Assembly: GCA_934247115.1 (NCBI GenBank)
Contig: CAKQIY010000026.1
Span: forward strand, 1 to 28,687
Origin: an uncultured Coprococcus sp.
GTDB taxonomy: Bacteria; Bacillota; Clostridia; Lachnospirales; Lachnospiraceae
DNA: 28,687 nt
Direction: 5' to 3'
Shown: positions 13,893-21,773 of the stretch, one piece after another
Numbering within the stretch: position 1 is the stretch's first letter
Layout: each line of letters opens with the position of its first letter
The notes under the pieces: model-generated
The model's database searches: none
Told to the model about the DNA's origin: nothing
The model's input: only the letters and a program-made list of their open reading frames with translations
Translations under genes and position numbers: made by a program

Positions 13893-15179
13893 TCAGCTGT
13901 TTTTTATTATTTTGCCGTGAATCTCATTTGACGCACGACACATGATCACTATACATACAATGGACACCGCACTTATCACCACGCTGGAATCCATGAGCAC
14001 TGTAAGTCCGTATCTGGAATTTATCCATCCACACAGCAGAGCTCCGATTCCCTCTCCGGCTCCCACCGTAAATGCGTTTATCAATGACATTCCCTTCACC
14101 ACATCAGCAGGTGACAGCATCTCTTCTATAAGATACACACTTCCGGAATAGAATAACCCAAATCCCAGCATCTCGCATCCCTGGGATATGACGATCACCC
14201 ACACATTGTCCGAGAATGCCGCGAACATGTTCTTGAATGTCATGAACACGGCACAGCACAGCATTATCTTGTCAAGAGATATCCGCTTTCTGAATTTTAT
14301 GAGCAGGAATGCCGACGGGACTTCACTGACCGCCATCACGAACTCAGCCAGTCCATAATGAAAGTTATTGCCACCCAGGCGTTCAAACACATTTATCAGG
14401 AATGTCGTTCCAACATTATACCCCATGAACATAACCGCTGAGCCTATGAGAAACCACCTGTACTTCGGGTATGTTGTGAGCAGATATCCTGTGGTGTGCA
14501 CCTCTGTTTTCCGGGTCTCCGTGATATTTGCTGCTGTTCTCTTTCCTACGCCCCAAGATTTGCAATCTCTGCTGGATGATGTATCATCCATGATCAGCAG
14601 CACCACCAGCATCACGGCGGTGAACAGCATCTGCAGTATCAAAAGCCTGTTCGCATCATACCTGTCACAGAACGCCCCAAACAGCACACATGCCACAGCC
14701 CACGCGCAGGAGCCTGCTGCCCTGCATATAGGGTAGTTGATATTTTTTCCACCATTCATATACTTTATAGACAGAGAATCTATAAGCGGTGATATGCATG
14801 TAAATGTAGCGCCAAATCCGATGAACAGCATCACTGTCTGTACAAACGATAATTTATACTCATAAAAAACAAATGTCAACAGCAGTGCCACAACAGTCAG
14901 CACTGAGATGATATATTTTAACTGGATACGTTCTGCATACCTGTCGGAAAATACACCTATGATTATCTGAAACACTACAGTTGAAAATAATTTTACAGCA
15001 TTTATTACTCCTATCTGTCCGTCCGTAAAACCTTTGTACTGCAGCATCTGCGTGAGGTATGCGTACGCAGATGCCGCACAGGTCCAGAACATCATCTGTA
15101 ATATTGCATATTTTATATTGAGCTTCACATTTTTCTTTTTTATAGATGTATCTACGCGTATCTTCTTCTGCAATCCCAT
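13893..15179 (-). CDS. MFS transporter
   Basis: The 428-residue protein has about twelve hydrophobic segments in two halves, a loop A motif variant 'GVFSDRYAERIQLKY' between helices 2 and 3, and a central loop near residues 200-230. 'YLTQMLQYKGFTDGQIGVINAVK' at the first periplasmic loop recalls MFS_1-like sugar/nucleoside:H+ symporters, but the substrate is not clear. It starts only 10 bases before the potD stop on the same strand (AGGAAC upstream of ATG 15179), so it belongs to the pot operon. Having a secondary transporter beside an ABC importer suggests either export of a product or uptake of a related compound. Confidence 0.85.
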   Translation of the reverse strand: MGLQKKIRVDTSIKKKNVKLNIKYAILQMMFWTCAASAYAYLTQMLQYKGFTDGQIGVINAVKLFSTVVFQIIIGVFSDRYAERIQLKYIISVLTVVALLLTFVFYEYKLSFVQTVMLFIGFGATFTCISPLIDSLSIKYMNGGKNINYPICRAAGSCAWAVACVLFGAFCDRYDANRLLILQMLFTAVMLVVLLIMDDTSSSRDCKSWGVGKRTAANITETRKTEVHTTGYLLTTYPKYRWFLIGSAVMFMGYNVGTTFLINVFERLGGNNFHYGLAEFVMAVSEVPSAFLLIKFRKRISLDKIMLCCAVFMTFKNMFAAFSDNVWVIVISQGCEMLGFGLFYSGSVYLIEEMLSPADVVKGMSLINAFTVGAGEGIGALLCGWINSRYGLTVLMDSSVVISAVSIVCIVIMCRASNEIHGKIIKNS

Positions 15180-15188
15180 AGGCTGTTC

Positions 15189-16283
15189 CTATCTGGAAGA
15201 TTTGATCTCCATGACCGCATCTGTCTCAGCTGATATCGCATCTGCATCAAATGTATTTATCATAAATATCCTCTTCTTCATATCATCTGTGAGCACACAC
15301 AGCGGACTGTTCTTCAGGTCATCATCCAGATATTCTACTGCTGCCTTGTTGGCACAGACGAACTGGAATTCATTTGTGAGTTCTGCAGATATGTCAGGTC
15401 TCAATATAAAGTTAAGGAACAGCTCTGCCTCCTCTTTGTGCTTTGATCCTTTGAGCAGAACCATTGTATCCATTGAGAGTGAACACTGCTCACCATCCAT
15501 GACTATCTCAAGATCCGGATTCTCCTTCATCGCCTGGAGTGCCTCGCCGCTGTACATGAGAGCAACTGCTACCTCTCCCTTTGCCATACTGTCTCTCGTG
15601 TCTGTTGACGCTGCAAATGCCTTGATATAAGGATTAAGTTCACTTATATAATCCTTTGCCTTTGCAATATCATCGAGGTTGCCCGATGTAGGATCAAGGT
15701 CGCATCCCATCAGACCTACACTCATAATAGCCTGGGAATCATCCACAAGCAAAATATTATTCTTCAGATTATCATTCTTCAGATCTTCCATCTTGTGGAT
15801 CTCTATACCATAGTCATCCAGCATCTTTTTATTTGCTATCCATACACAGGACGTTCCCATATATGGAACACAGTACTCTCCATTCGGATCACACTGCATT
15901 GTCCTGTAAGTCTCATCGATATTGTCATAATTGGTGATCACATCCTTGTCCAGAGGCTCAAGCAGATCATTTGCCTTCATAGATTCTATGTAGAAGTTTG
16001 AAGGTACTGCAATGTCATATTCTGATCCGCCTCCCGCCATGAGCTTTGCCAGCATCTCGTCATTCGACTCAAATGTAGTCTCCACTACCTTTATGCCATA
16101 TTCCTCCTCAAATTTATTGAGAACATCTTCACTCATATACTCTGACCAGTTGTACAGATATATCTCCTTTGCGTATCCGTCTGCAGTTTTCTCTTCTGAA
16201 TCGCTGCCACATGCTGTCATCGTAAATACCATTGTTGCTGCAAGTGCTGCAGCCATCATTTTTTTGATTTTTCCTCTTACCAT
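15189..16283 (-). CDS. potD: Spermidine/putrescine-type ABC transporter substrate-binding lipoprotein
   Basis: The 364-residue protein has a lipoprotein signal (MMAAALAATMVFTMTAC, Cys25) and the PotD fold: 'LYNWSEYMSEDVLNKFEEEYGIKVVETTFESNDEMLAKL' and 'YDIAVPSNFYIESM' (first lobe), 'VDDSQAIMSVGLMGCDLDPTSGN' (hinge/second lobe) and 'LFLNFILRPDISAEL'. It delivers the ligand to PotABC. From memory, two aromatic ligand residues of E. coli PotD (Trp in IWNG and Trp in FWMD) are Tyr (MYSG) and Ser (LSMD) here while the Asp is kept, so the ligand may not be a simple polyamine. ATG 16283 has AAAGGAGG 8 bases upstream. Unusually, it is separated from potC by the amidohydrolase gene. Confidence 0.88.
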   Translation of the reverse strand: MVRGKIKKMMAAALAATMVFTMTACGSDSEEKTADGYAKEIYLYNWSEYMSEDVLNKFEEEYGIKVVETTFESNDEMLAKLMAGGGSEYDIAVPSNFYIESMKANDLLEPLDKDVITNYDNIDETYRTMQCDPNGEYCVPYMGTSCVWIANKKMLDDYGIEIHKMEDLKNDNLKNNILLVDDSQAIMSVGLMGCDLDPTSGNLDDIAKAKDYISELNPYIKAFAASTDTRDSMAKGEVAVALMYSGEALQAMKENPDLEIVMDGEQCSLSMDTMVLLKGSKHKEEAELFLNFILRPDISAELTNEFQFVCANKAAVEYLDDDLKNSPLCVLTDDMKKRIFMINTFDADAISAETDAVMEIKSSR

Positions 16284-16327
16284 AGTCATTTCCTCCTTTT
16301 ATTGAACACCAGTCTGGTTGTTTATTC

Positions 16328-17977
16328 TTACGCCCAGACTTTCTCACCACCTATATAAGTGGCTGTAACCTGTGTCTTGTAGATGTCTTCCTTCGGGATA
16401 GTAAGGACATCCGAATCCAGCAATACGAAGTCGGCATCCTTGCCTGCTTCAATGGAACCCTTTGTCTTCTCAAGCCTGTTCTGGTATGCTCCGCCATATG
16501 TGAGTACCTGAAGGCCATCCTCAACACTTATCGTCTCGCCGGTTCCCATCTCTTCCATCTCCGGATGTCCGGGCTGTTTTCTGTTCACCATGAGATGAAG
16601 TGCATCCATGGTTCTCGGTGGAACCGTTACAGGGAAGTCGCTGGCACAGCTTGTGACGATTCCAGCATCTGTGATGGATCTCATATAGTATTCCTTGGAG
16701 GCTCTTTCTTCTCCGAGAAACGGCTTCTCCAAAGTGTCATAATACACGCTGTTCCTGAAGTGCCAGTATGGATTGGTGACTGCCACCACACCAAGGCTCT
16801 TCATCCTGTCCACATGCTCCGGCACCATGACCTGAAGATGTGTTATGGCATTTCTGTAATCCCTGTCTGTTTCTGTCTGTCCGTACTCATATGCATTCAG
16901 CACCTCGTCTATCGCCGCATCGCCGATCGCGTGTGCATGTACATCATATCCCGCATCAAGAGCACGTTTCACCGCCGCATTTGTCCTCTCCTGGCTGAGC
17001 ATCGGTTCACCCTTATCTCCCGGGGCATCCGCGTAATCATCTCTGAGAAAAGCTGTATGACCTTCCACTACTCCATCTGCAAATATCTTTAACGTGTTCA
17101 CCTGTATCTTAGGAACATACCGGAACTTCTCATGATACTTTGCAAGTTCAGCAAACACATAGTCCTCATCATCAACAGGCTCCAGCGTGTAACCTACCCT
17201 GAATGTCACCTTCAGTTTTCCCTCGCTGTTAAGCTTTGCATATCCGGCAAATCTTCTGTCATAGTTCTGTTTCTTGTCAAACATTGGCTCAAATGCTATT
17301 GTGACGCCATTTGACAAGGCTATATCCTGATAACATTCTATGGCATGTGCAAAATTGTCAGCAGTCATCTCAGGCAGCACAGCACTGAACAGATTGCCCG
17401 CCATCTCCTTGAACCAGCCCGTCGGTCTGCTTGTTCCCGGATACCTCACTATCACACCATTTGGAACCTCAGCGGTAGTTTCATCAATCCCGACAAGTTC
17501 CATGGCTTTGCTGTTCACCCAATATGAGTGGTGATCCTCACTTATCATTACCATCGGCACATCCGTCGATATGTCATCCAGTATGTCAGCAGTCGGTCCC
17601 AAGGATCCAAATACGCCATTTTCAAAACCGGAACCGCTCACAACCTTCTCATCAGGGTGGCTTGCCATATAATCTTTTATCGCCGTCACATAATCGTCTA
17701 TGCTCTCCTTATTTGCAAGGCTGACACCGTACACTATCTCAGTGGTGCTTGATATGTGTGCATGTCCTTCTGTCATTCCCGGTATCACAAGTCCTTTGTC
17801 ATGTTCTATAACCTGAGTGTTTTCGCCTGCATAGCGTTCTGCACCGGCTCTGTCACCCACGTATATGATCTTTCCATCGGTGACCGCCATAGCCTGTGCC
17901 AGACTGCGTTTGCTGTCCGCCGTATAGATTTTCCCATACACTATAAGGTCTGCTGTCTTCTTTGTCGTTTCATCCAT
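16328..17977 (-). CDS. YtcJ-like amidohydrolase (amidohydrolase family 3)
   Basis: A 549-residue protein with 'ADLIVYGKIYTADSKRSLAQAMAVTDGKIIYVG' start, the metal-binding H-x-H in 'VIPGMTEGHAHISS', 'DGVVEGHTAFLRDDY', the His pair in 'YDVHAHAIGDAAIDEVLNAYE', 'ITHLQVM' and a final Asp in 'TSCASDFPV', ending with the composite domain 'GSIEAGKDADFVLLDSD'. These are YtcJ-type members of the amidohydrolase superfamily that cleave amide or related C-N bonds of small molecules; natural substrates are mostly unknown. No signal peptide, so cytosolic. ATG 17977 has AAGGAGG upstream. Its place between potC and potD implies it acts on what the ABC system imports. Confidence 0.85.
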   Translation of the reverse strand: MDETTKKTADLIVYGKIYTADSKRSLAQAMAVTDGKIIYVGDRAGAERYAGENTQVIEHDKGLVIPGMTEGHAHISSTTEIVYGVSLANKESIDDYVTAIKDYMASHPDEKVVSGSGFENGVFGSLGPTADILDDISTDVPMVMISEDHHSYWVNSKAMELVGIDETTAEVPNGVIVRYPGTSRPTGWFKEMAGNLFSAVLPEMTADNFAHAIECYQDIALSNGVTIAFEPMFDKKQNYDRRFAGYAKLNSEGKLKVTFRVGYTLEPVDDEDYVFAELAKYHEKFRYVPKIQVNTLKIFADGVVEGHTAFLRDDYADAPGDKGEPMLSQERTNAAVKRALDAGYDVHAHAIGDAAIDEVLNAYEYGQTETDRDYRNAITHLQVMVPEHVDRMKSLGVVAVTNPYWHFRNSVYYDTLEKPFLGEERASKEYYMRSITDAGIVTSCASDFPVTVPPRTMDALHLMVNRKQPGHPEMEEMGTGETISVEDGLQVLTYGGAYQNRLEKTKGSIEAGKDADFVLLDSDVLTIPKEDIYKTQVTATYIGGEKVWA

Positions 17978-18030
17978 TTGTTATGCCTCCTTACCATATA
18001 TGTCTTCGGAACATATTCTGTATTTTCGAA

Positions 18031-18861
18031 TTACTGTGCATCTATCTTGCGGATGTCTCTTATCTCCCTGCGCTTTGATATGAACCTTCCAAGTGCCCCC
18101 GCAAGGAGGTAGATCACAACTATTCCGACTATCATCAGAGTTGATATGACATATACATTTGTGGTGATCTTGCCTCTGACCATTCCATATACCTTAATAG
18201 GGAATGTGATATCCCCGGCTCCGGATACGAAGTAGCTGATTATTACATCATCTATCGAGAGTGTGATGGAAAGCAGCGCTCCGGATATGATTCCAGGTGT
18301 CAGCATCGGGATGGTGACCCGCTTCAGCGTATGCCACTGATTTGCCCCGAGATCCATGGCAGCCTCCTCTATAGAGCTGTCAAAATTCGCAATTCGTGAT
18401 CTCAGTGTGATGATGACAAATGGCAGACAGAATGTAACGTGTGCGAACACCATGGTCGCAAATCCCATGGTCATGCCCATCTTGGAAAACGATGCCAGGG
18501 ATGCAAGTCCTATGACAAGCTCCGGGATGACTATCGGCACGTACAGAAGTCCGTTGATGAACTTCTTGAGCTTGAACTCGTACCTGTAAAGGCCTATGGT
18601 TGCCAGGGTTCCTAGAACCACCGATATGACCATGGACACTAACGCCAGCTCTATGGACAGCCAGAAGTTCTTCAGAAGTGAGTCCCCCTGGAACACCTCC
18701 AGATACCACTTGAGTGTGAATCCGTCAAACACCATATTTGTATTGTTCTTGTTGAACGAGAACAGGATGATGACAAATACCGGCATGTACAGGAACAGAT
18801 ATACAAGTGCCATGAATATGATCGTTCCCGCGCCCATCTTCTTCTTTTCTTTTCGCTTCAT
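18031..18861 (-). CDS. potC: Spermidine/putrescine-type ABC transporter permease PotC
   Basis: A 276-residue inner-membrane permease with six hydrophobic segments and the EAA loop 'SSIEEAAMDLGANQWHTLKRVTIPMLTPGI' that contacts the ATPase. 'LSITLSIDDVIISYFVSG' near the end is typical of PotC. ATG 18861 has AAGGAGG 7 bases upstream; the in-frame ATG at 18867 is too close to it. It starts 12 bases after potB ends and is followed by the amidohydrolase. Confidence 0.92.
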   Translation of the reverse strand: MKRKEKKKMGAGTIIFMALVYLFLYMPVFVIILFSFNKNNTNMVFDGFTLKWYLEVFQGDSLLKNFWLSIELALVSMVISVVLGTLATIGLYRYEFKLKKFINGLLYVPIVIPELVIGLASLASFSKMGMTMGFATMVFAHVTFCLPFVIITLRSRIANFDSSIEEAAMDLGANQWHTLKRVTIPMLTPGIISGALLSITLSIDDVIISYFVSGAGDITFPIKVYGMVRGKITTNVYVISTLMIVGIVVIYLLAGALGRFISKRREIRDIRKIDAQ

Positions 18862-18873
18862 ATCCATCCCTCC

Positions 18874-19740
18874 TTATGCCAGATCATCCAGATCTCCAAC
18901 CTTGCTGTACGCCTTCAGCACAACCAGAGTGAAGATGATCAGAAGTACCGAGAACGCTGCGCCCAGTGGCCAGTTACGCGCCACAAGGAACTGGTTCTGT
19001 ATCAGGTTGCCAAGATATGCCGCGCTGCCGCCGCCCATGACATCCGATATGAAGAATGCTCCAAGGCTCGGTATGAATACCTGTATCGTTCCTGCAAATA
19101 TTCCCGGGAGCGTCATCGGGAGTATGACTCTGATAAATGTTTTTATCTTCCTTGCCCCCAGATCGTATGACGCCTCAACCAGCGAATGGTCGAGCTTTGA
19201 TATGCTGCTCTGGAGCGGCAGCACCATAAATGGGAAGAAAGTGTACACCATTCCGAAGAGGACTGCTCCCTCCGAGTACATCATCTGTATAGGCTGATCT
19301 GTAATTCCTATCTTCATCAACACTGTATTTACAAAGCCGCTGTCTCTCAGTATATTTGACCATCCATTCAGTCTGATAAGACCATTTACCCAGAATGGCA
19401 GCATGATGAGAAGTGTGAGCATTCCGCGTATCTTGTCCGGCACCTTGCACAGCATATAAGCAAATGGATAAGATATGATGAGGCATATCACGCTTGTCTC
19501 AAATGCCATGACAACCGACTTCCACATGACCGTCAGATACAGCGGATCAAATATCTTCTTATAACTGTCAATTGAGAACTTGCCGACAACTCCGCCATAT
19601 GCACCCTTCGTCATAAAACTTATGACCACAACATATATAAGTGGGATGAGAAGGAAAAACAACAGCCACAGGGATGTTGGACCAACCATACATAATATCG
19701 GCAGAGTGTTCTTTTTCTCCTTTTTCTTTTTTTCTTTCAT
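18874..19740 (-). CDS. potB: Spermidine/putrescine-type ABC transporter permease PotB
   Basis: A 288-residue permease with a Lys-rich cytosolic start, about six transmembrane segments, and the EAA loop 'LDHSLVEASYDLGARKIKTFIRVILPMTLPGIFAG'. It pairs with PotC to form the membrane channel. ATG 19740 is chosen because AAGGAGG lies 7 bases upstream; an in-frame ATG at 19758 precedes that site. It follows potA by 59 bases. Confidence 0.92.
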   Translation of the reverse strand: MKEKKKKEKKNTLPILCMVGPTSLWLLFFLLIPLIYVVVISFMTKGAYGGVVGKFSIDSYKKIFDPLYLTVMWKSVVMAFETSVICLIISYPFAYMLCKVPDKIRGMLTLLIMLPFWVNGLIRLNGWSNILRDSGFVNTVLMKIGITDQPIQMMYSEGAVLFGMVYTFFPFMVLPLQSSISKLDHSLVEASYDLGARKIKTFIRVILPMTLPGIFAGTIQVFIPSLGAFFISDVMGGGSAAYLGNLIQNQFLVARNWPLGAAFSVLLIIFTLVVLKAYSKVGDLDDLA

Positions 19741-19799
19741 AGCAAAGCCTCCTTGCATAGCCGAAACTTAATCCGGTTATCATTACACGCAGATATTTC

Positions 19800-20915
19800 T
19801 CATTTAAGAACTGCATCCTCTATGGCGTCGTACATCTTATCCTCCTTGGTGTGTATGACAACCGCCTTGTCCGGATCCCAGTACACTGACACAACCGTGC
19901 CATCAGGATATACCGTGGCATCAGGATGATTGTTGACCTTAACTTCCTTGCCATTTGGCAGTTCCACTATAGTCTTAAGAACTGAACCAACATAGATCTG
20001 ATCCTTGACGATTCCTTTCAGTGTAAATCCATCCACCGGCTTGTCTGACAGATGCGTATTTTCGGGACGTACCGATATGTACACGATCTCTTCCTTAACA
20101 AATCCCTCGCCCTTCGCTCTGACCTTTCCATTCTCCATCGTGAGTCCAAGATCAGTGCCTTCTATGGTGTCCACATTTGCCTCGAATATGTTGGACTCTC
20201 CTATGAAGCTTGCAACAAATTTGGTCTGTGGGTTCTCGTATATCTCTTTTGCCGTACCGATCTGCTCGAAGTGTCCCTGATGCATGACAGCTATCCTGTC
20301 GCTCATGGTAAGCGCCTCTTCCTGATCATGGGTTACATACACAAATGTGATCCCCAGCTTCTTCTGCAGCCTCTTGAGCTCCACCTGCATCTGCTTTCTG
20401 AGTTTCAGATCAAGTGCTCCGAGCGGCTCATCAAGAAGCAGTACCTTCGGTGAGTTTACCAGTGCCCTGGCAATTGCAACTCTCTGTTTCTGTCCACCTG
20501 ACATCTGCGATGGCTTTCTCTTCTCAAATCCATGGAGCTGTACCAGATCCAGCATTTCCAGAACCTTTTTCTTTATCTCCTTCTTGTCCATCTTCTTCTC
20601 AACAAGGCCAAATGCTATGTTGTCAAAGACTGTCATGTGAGGGAAAAGGGCATAACTCTGAAACACCGTGTTGACATCCCTGTTGTACGGTGCCAGCTCT
20701 GTGACATCCTTATCTTCTATGTATACATTTCCCTCCGTGGGTGTCTCAAAACCTGCAATGATACGAAGTGTGGTCGTCTTGCCACAGCCTGATGAACCAA
20801 GCAATGTCAGGAACTCTCCCTCGTATATGTCAAGGCTGATGGGCTTCAGCACCTGATTGTCGCCAAATGACTTTGTTATGTTTTTAAGCTGTACTATTGC
20901 TTTTCTCTCTTCCAT
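19800..20915 (-). CDS. potA: Spermidine/putrescine-type ABC transporter ATPase PotA
   Basis: A 371-residue ATPase. Walker A GSSGCGKTT (residues 40-48), Q-loop FQSYALFPHMTVFDN, signature SGGQKQR (139-145), Walker B VLLLDEP (158-164) and H-loop VYVTHDQEEA are all intact. The C-terminal TOBE/regulatory domain (about 240-371) includes 'VYISVRPENTHLSDKPVDG' and 'VSVYWDPDKAVVIHTKED'. It energises import through PotBC. ATG 20915 has GAGGTG upstream; TTG 20921 is less likely. It follows the P-II gene by 34 bases. Confidence 0.93.
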   Translation of the reverse strand: MEERKAIVQLKNITKSFGDNQVLKPISLDIYEGEFLTLLGSSGCGKTTTLRIIAGFETPTEGNVYIEDKDVTELAPYNRDVNTVFQSYALFPHMTVFDNIAFGLVEKKMDKKEIKKKVLEMLDLVQLHGFEKRKPSQMSGGQKQRVAIARALVNSPKVLLLDEPLGALDLKLRKQMQVELKRLQKKLGITFVYVTHDQEEALTMSDRIAVMHQGHFEQIGTAKEIYENPQTKFVASFIGESNIFEANVDTIEGTDLGLTMENGKVRAKGEGFVKEEIVYISVRPENTHLSDKPVDGFTLKGIVKDQIYVGSVLKTIVELPNGKEVKVNNHPDATVYPDGTVVSVYWDPDKAVVIHTKEDKMYDAIEDAVLK

Positions 20916-20949
20916 CAGCAACTCACCTCACTCTTTTCTAAAGTAGTAA

Positions 20950-21288
20950 TCAAAGTATGGATTCTCCATGCTCGCCTGTTCTTATCCTCATGACATCGTC
21001 AACATTTGTTATAAATATCTTTCCGTCTCCAACCTGACCGGTGGAGAGTTTCTCGCATATCTCTGTGAGTATGTCATCCAGATCCTCGTCAAGTATCACG
21101 GTCATGACGTAGAGCTTTGGCAGGAGATTGATCTCCATCCCAAGCTTCTTGAATTCCTCACTGTAGCCCTTCTGGTGTCCGCAGCCCATGGCCGACATGA
21201 CGGTGAGTCCACTGTATTCATTCTTGCTGAGTATCTTCTTGAGTGGTTCAAGCTTCTCCGGTCTGATGATAAGTTCTATCTTCTTCAT
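20950..21288 (-). CDS. P-II family nitrogen-regulator-like protein
   Basis: The 112-residue protein has the P-II layout: start MKKIELIIRPEKLEPLKKIL, 'GLTVMSAMGCGHQKG' (B-loop region), 'TGQVGDGKIFITNV' and the C-loop 'RIRTGEHGE', so the ATP-binding residues appear kept. P-II trimers sense ATP/ADP and 2-oxoglutarate and bind transporters or enzymes. The T-loop reads YSEEFKKLGMEINLLPK; aligned by eye with E. coli GlnB, Tyr51 becomes Met and Tyr46 Phe, so it cannot be uridylylated at the usual site. ATG 21288 has GGAGG 7 bases upstream; ATG 21294 is too close. It is the first gene of the pot operon and probably couples uptake to nitrogen or energy state. Confidence 0.88.
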   Translation of the reverse strand: MKKIELIIRPEKLEPLKKILSKNEYSGLTVMSAMGCGHQKGYSEEFKKLGMEINLLPKLYVMTVILDEDLDDILTEICEKLSTGQVGDGKIFITNVDDVMRIRTGEHGESIL

Positions 21289-21308
21289 ATCCATTCCTCC
21301 TTACAAAT

Positions 21309-21358
21309 AAAAAAGAGAGCAGCGGAGTCATATTCCTATGAGCTCCTTTGCTCTCTTT
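21309..21358 (-). terminator. Terminator-like hairpin in the leader of the P-II/pot operon (attenuator candidate)
   Basis: On the minus strand AAAGAGAGC (21350-21358) pairs with GCTCTCTTT (21312-21320), and the stem continues inward with GGAG/CTCC and TCATA/TATGA around a GGAA-type tip, with two small internal loops. It is followed by T6 and ATTTG, then directly by the AAGGAGG site of the P-II gene. No gene lies upstream on this strand, so it is not an ordinary end-of-gene terminator. It probably gates read-through into the operon. Confidence 0.7.
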
Positions 21359-21385
21359 CATGTGTTCTTGTTTTAATTTTCACTC

Positions 21386-21416
21386 ATTGTAGAGTCTGGT
21401 ATAATACCAAGGTCAA
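21386..21416 (-). promoter_or_regulatory. MerR-like promoter TTGACC-19-TACAAT with 13-bp palindrome in spacer
   Basis: TTGACC (21411-21416) and TACAAT (21386-21391) lie 19 bases apart on the minus strand. The spacer contains the palindrome TGGTATTATACCA (21397-21409). A 19-bp spacer with a dyad between the boxes is the hallmark of promoters twisted into shape by MerR-family activators. The expected start is near 21379, giving a leader of about 90 bases containing the hairpin. Confidence 0.6.
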
Positions 21417-21691
21417 TGTTTTTTGCCAATTCTTTAATTGTTTATTTTATTCGGCGGATATGGTTTATTTTGGCAGCTGTGATCTTCTATCCCTTTATTT
21501 TATTAAGTACAAATGTCTCATCTTTGGCTTCGCTGCTGATGCATCTCCGTCCTCTTTGTCATGACAGGTCTCTCACCGCTATGAAATCTCCATAGCATTT
21601 CGTAAGATGTTCTACTATAATCATAAATTTAGCTTTGTGATTTTTCTGTTATAAAAGTATGGAATATTGGTTGATTTTTCCTTTTCTGCTA
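21417..21691. other. Intergenic stretch with no gene found
   Basis: An AT-rich gap between the divergent P-II operon and the lipoprotein gene. I find no ORF with a ribosome binding site, no tRNA and no strong hairpin. Confidence 0.6.
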
Positions 21692-21721
21692 TTGACATTT
21701 TTCTGTCTGCCACAATATATT
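21692..21721 (+). promoter_or_regulatory. Promoter TTGACA-18-TATATT for the lipoprotein gene
   Basis: A consensus TTGACA (21692-21697) and TATATT (21716-21721) are 18 bases apart, about 50 bases before ATG 21774. Confidence 0.55.
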
Positions 21722-21773
21722 TGAAGTGTATGGAGTTATATAATGTTTTTGAAAAAGGGAGGTTATAATTATT

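Noticed and set aside
21417..21691. Possible small RNA or T-box in the P-II upstream gap
   Set aside because: I found no specifier-loop layout, no T-box sequence and no stable stem beyond the short leader hairpin. The predicted transcript starts downstream of most of this stretch.
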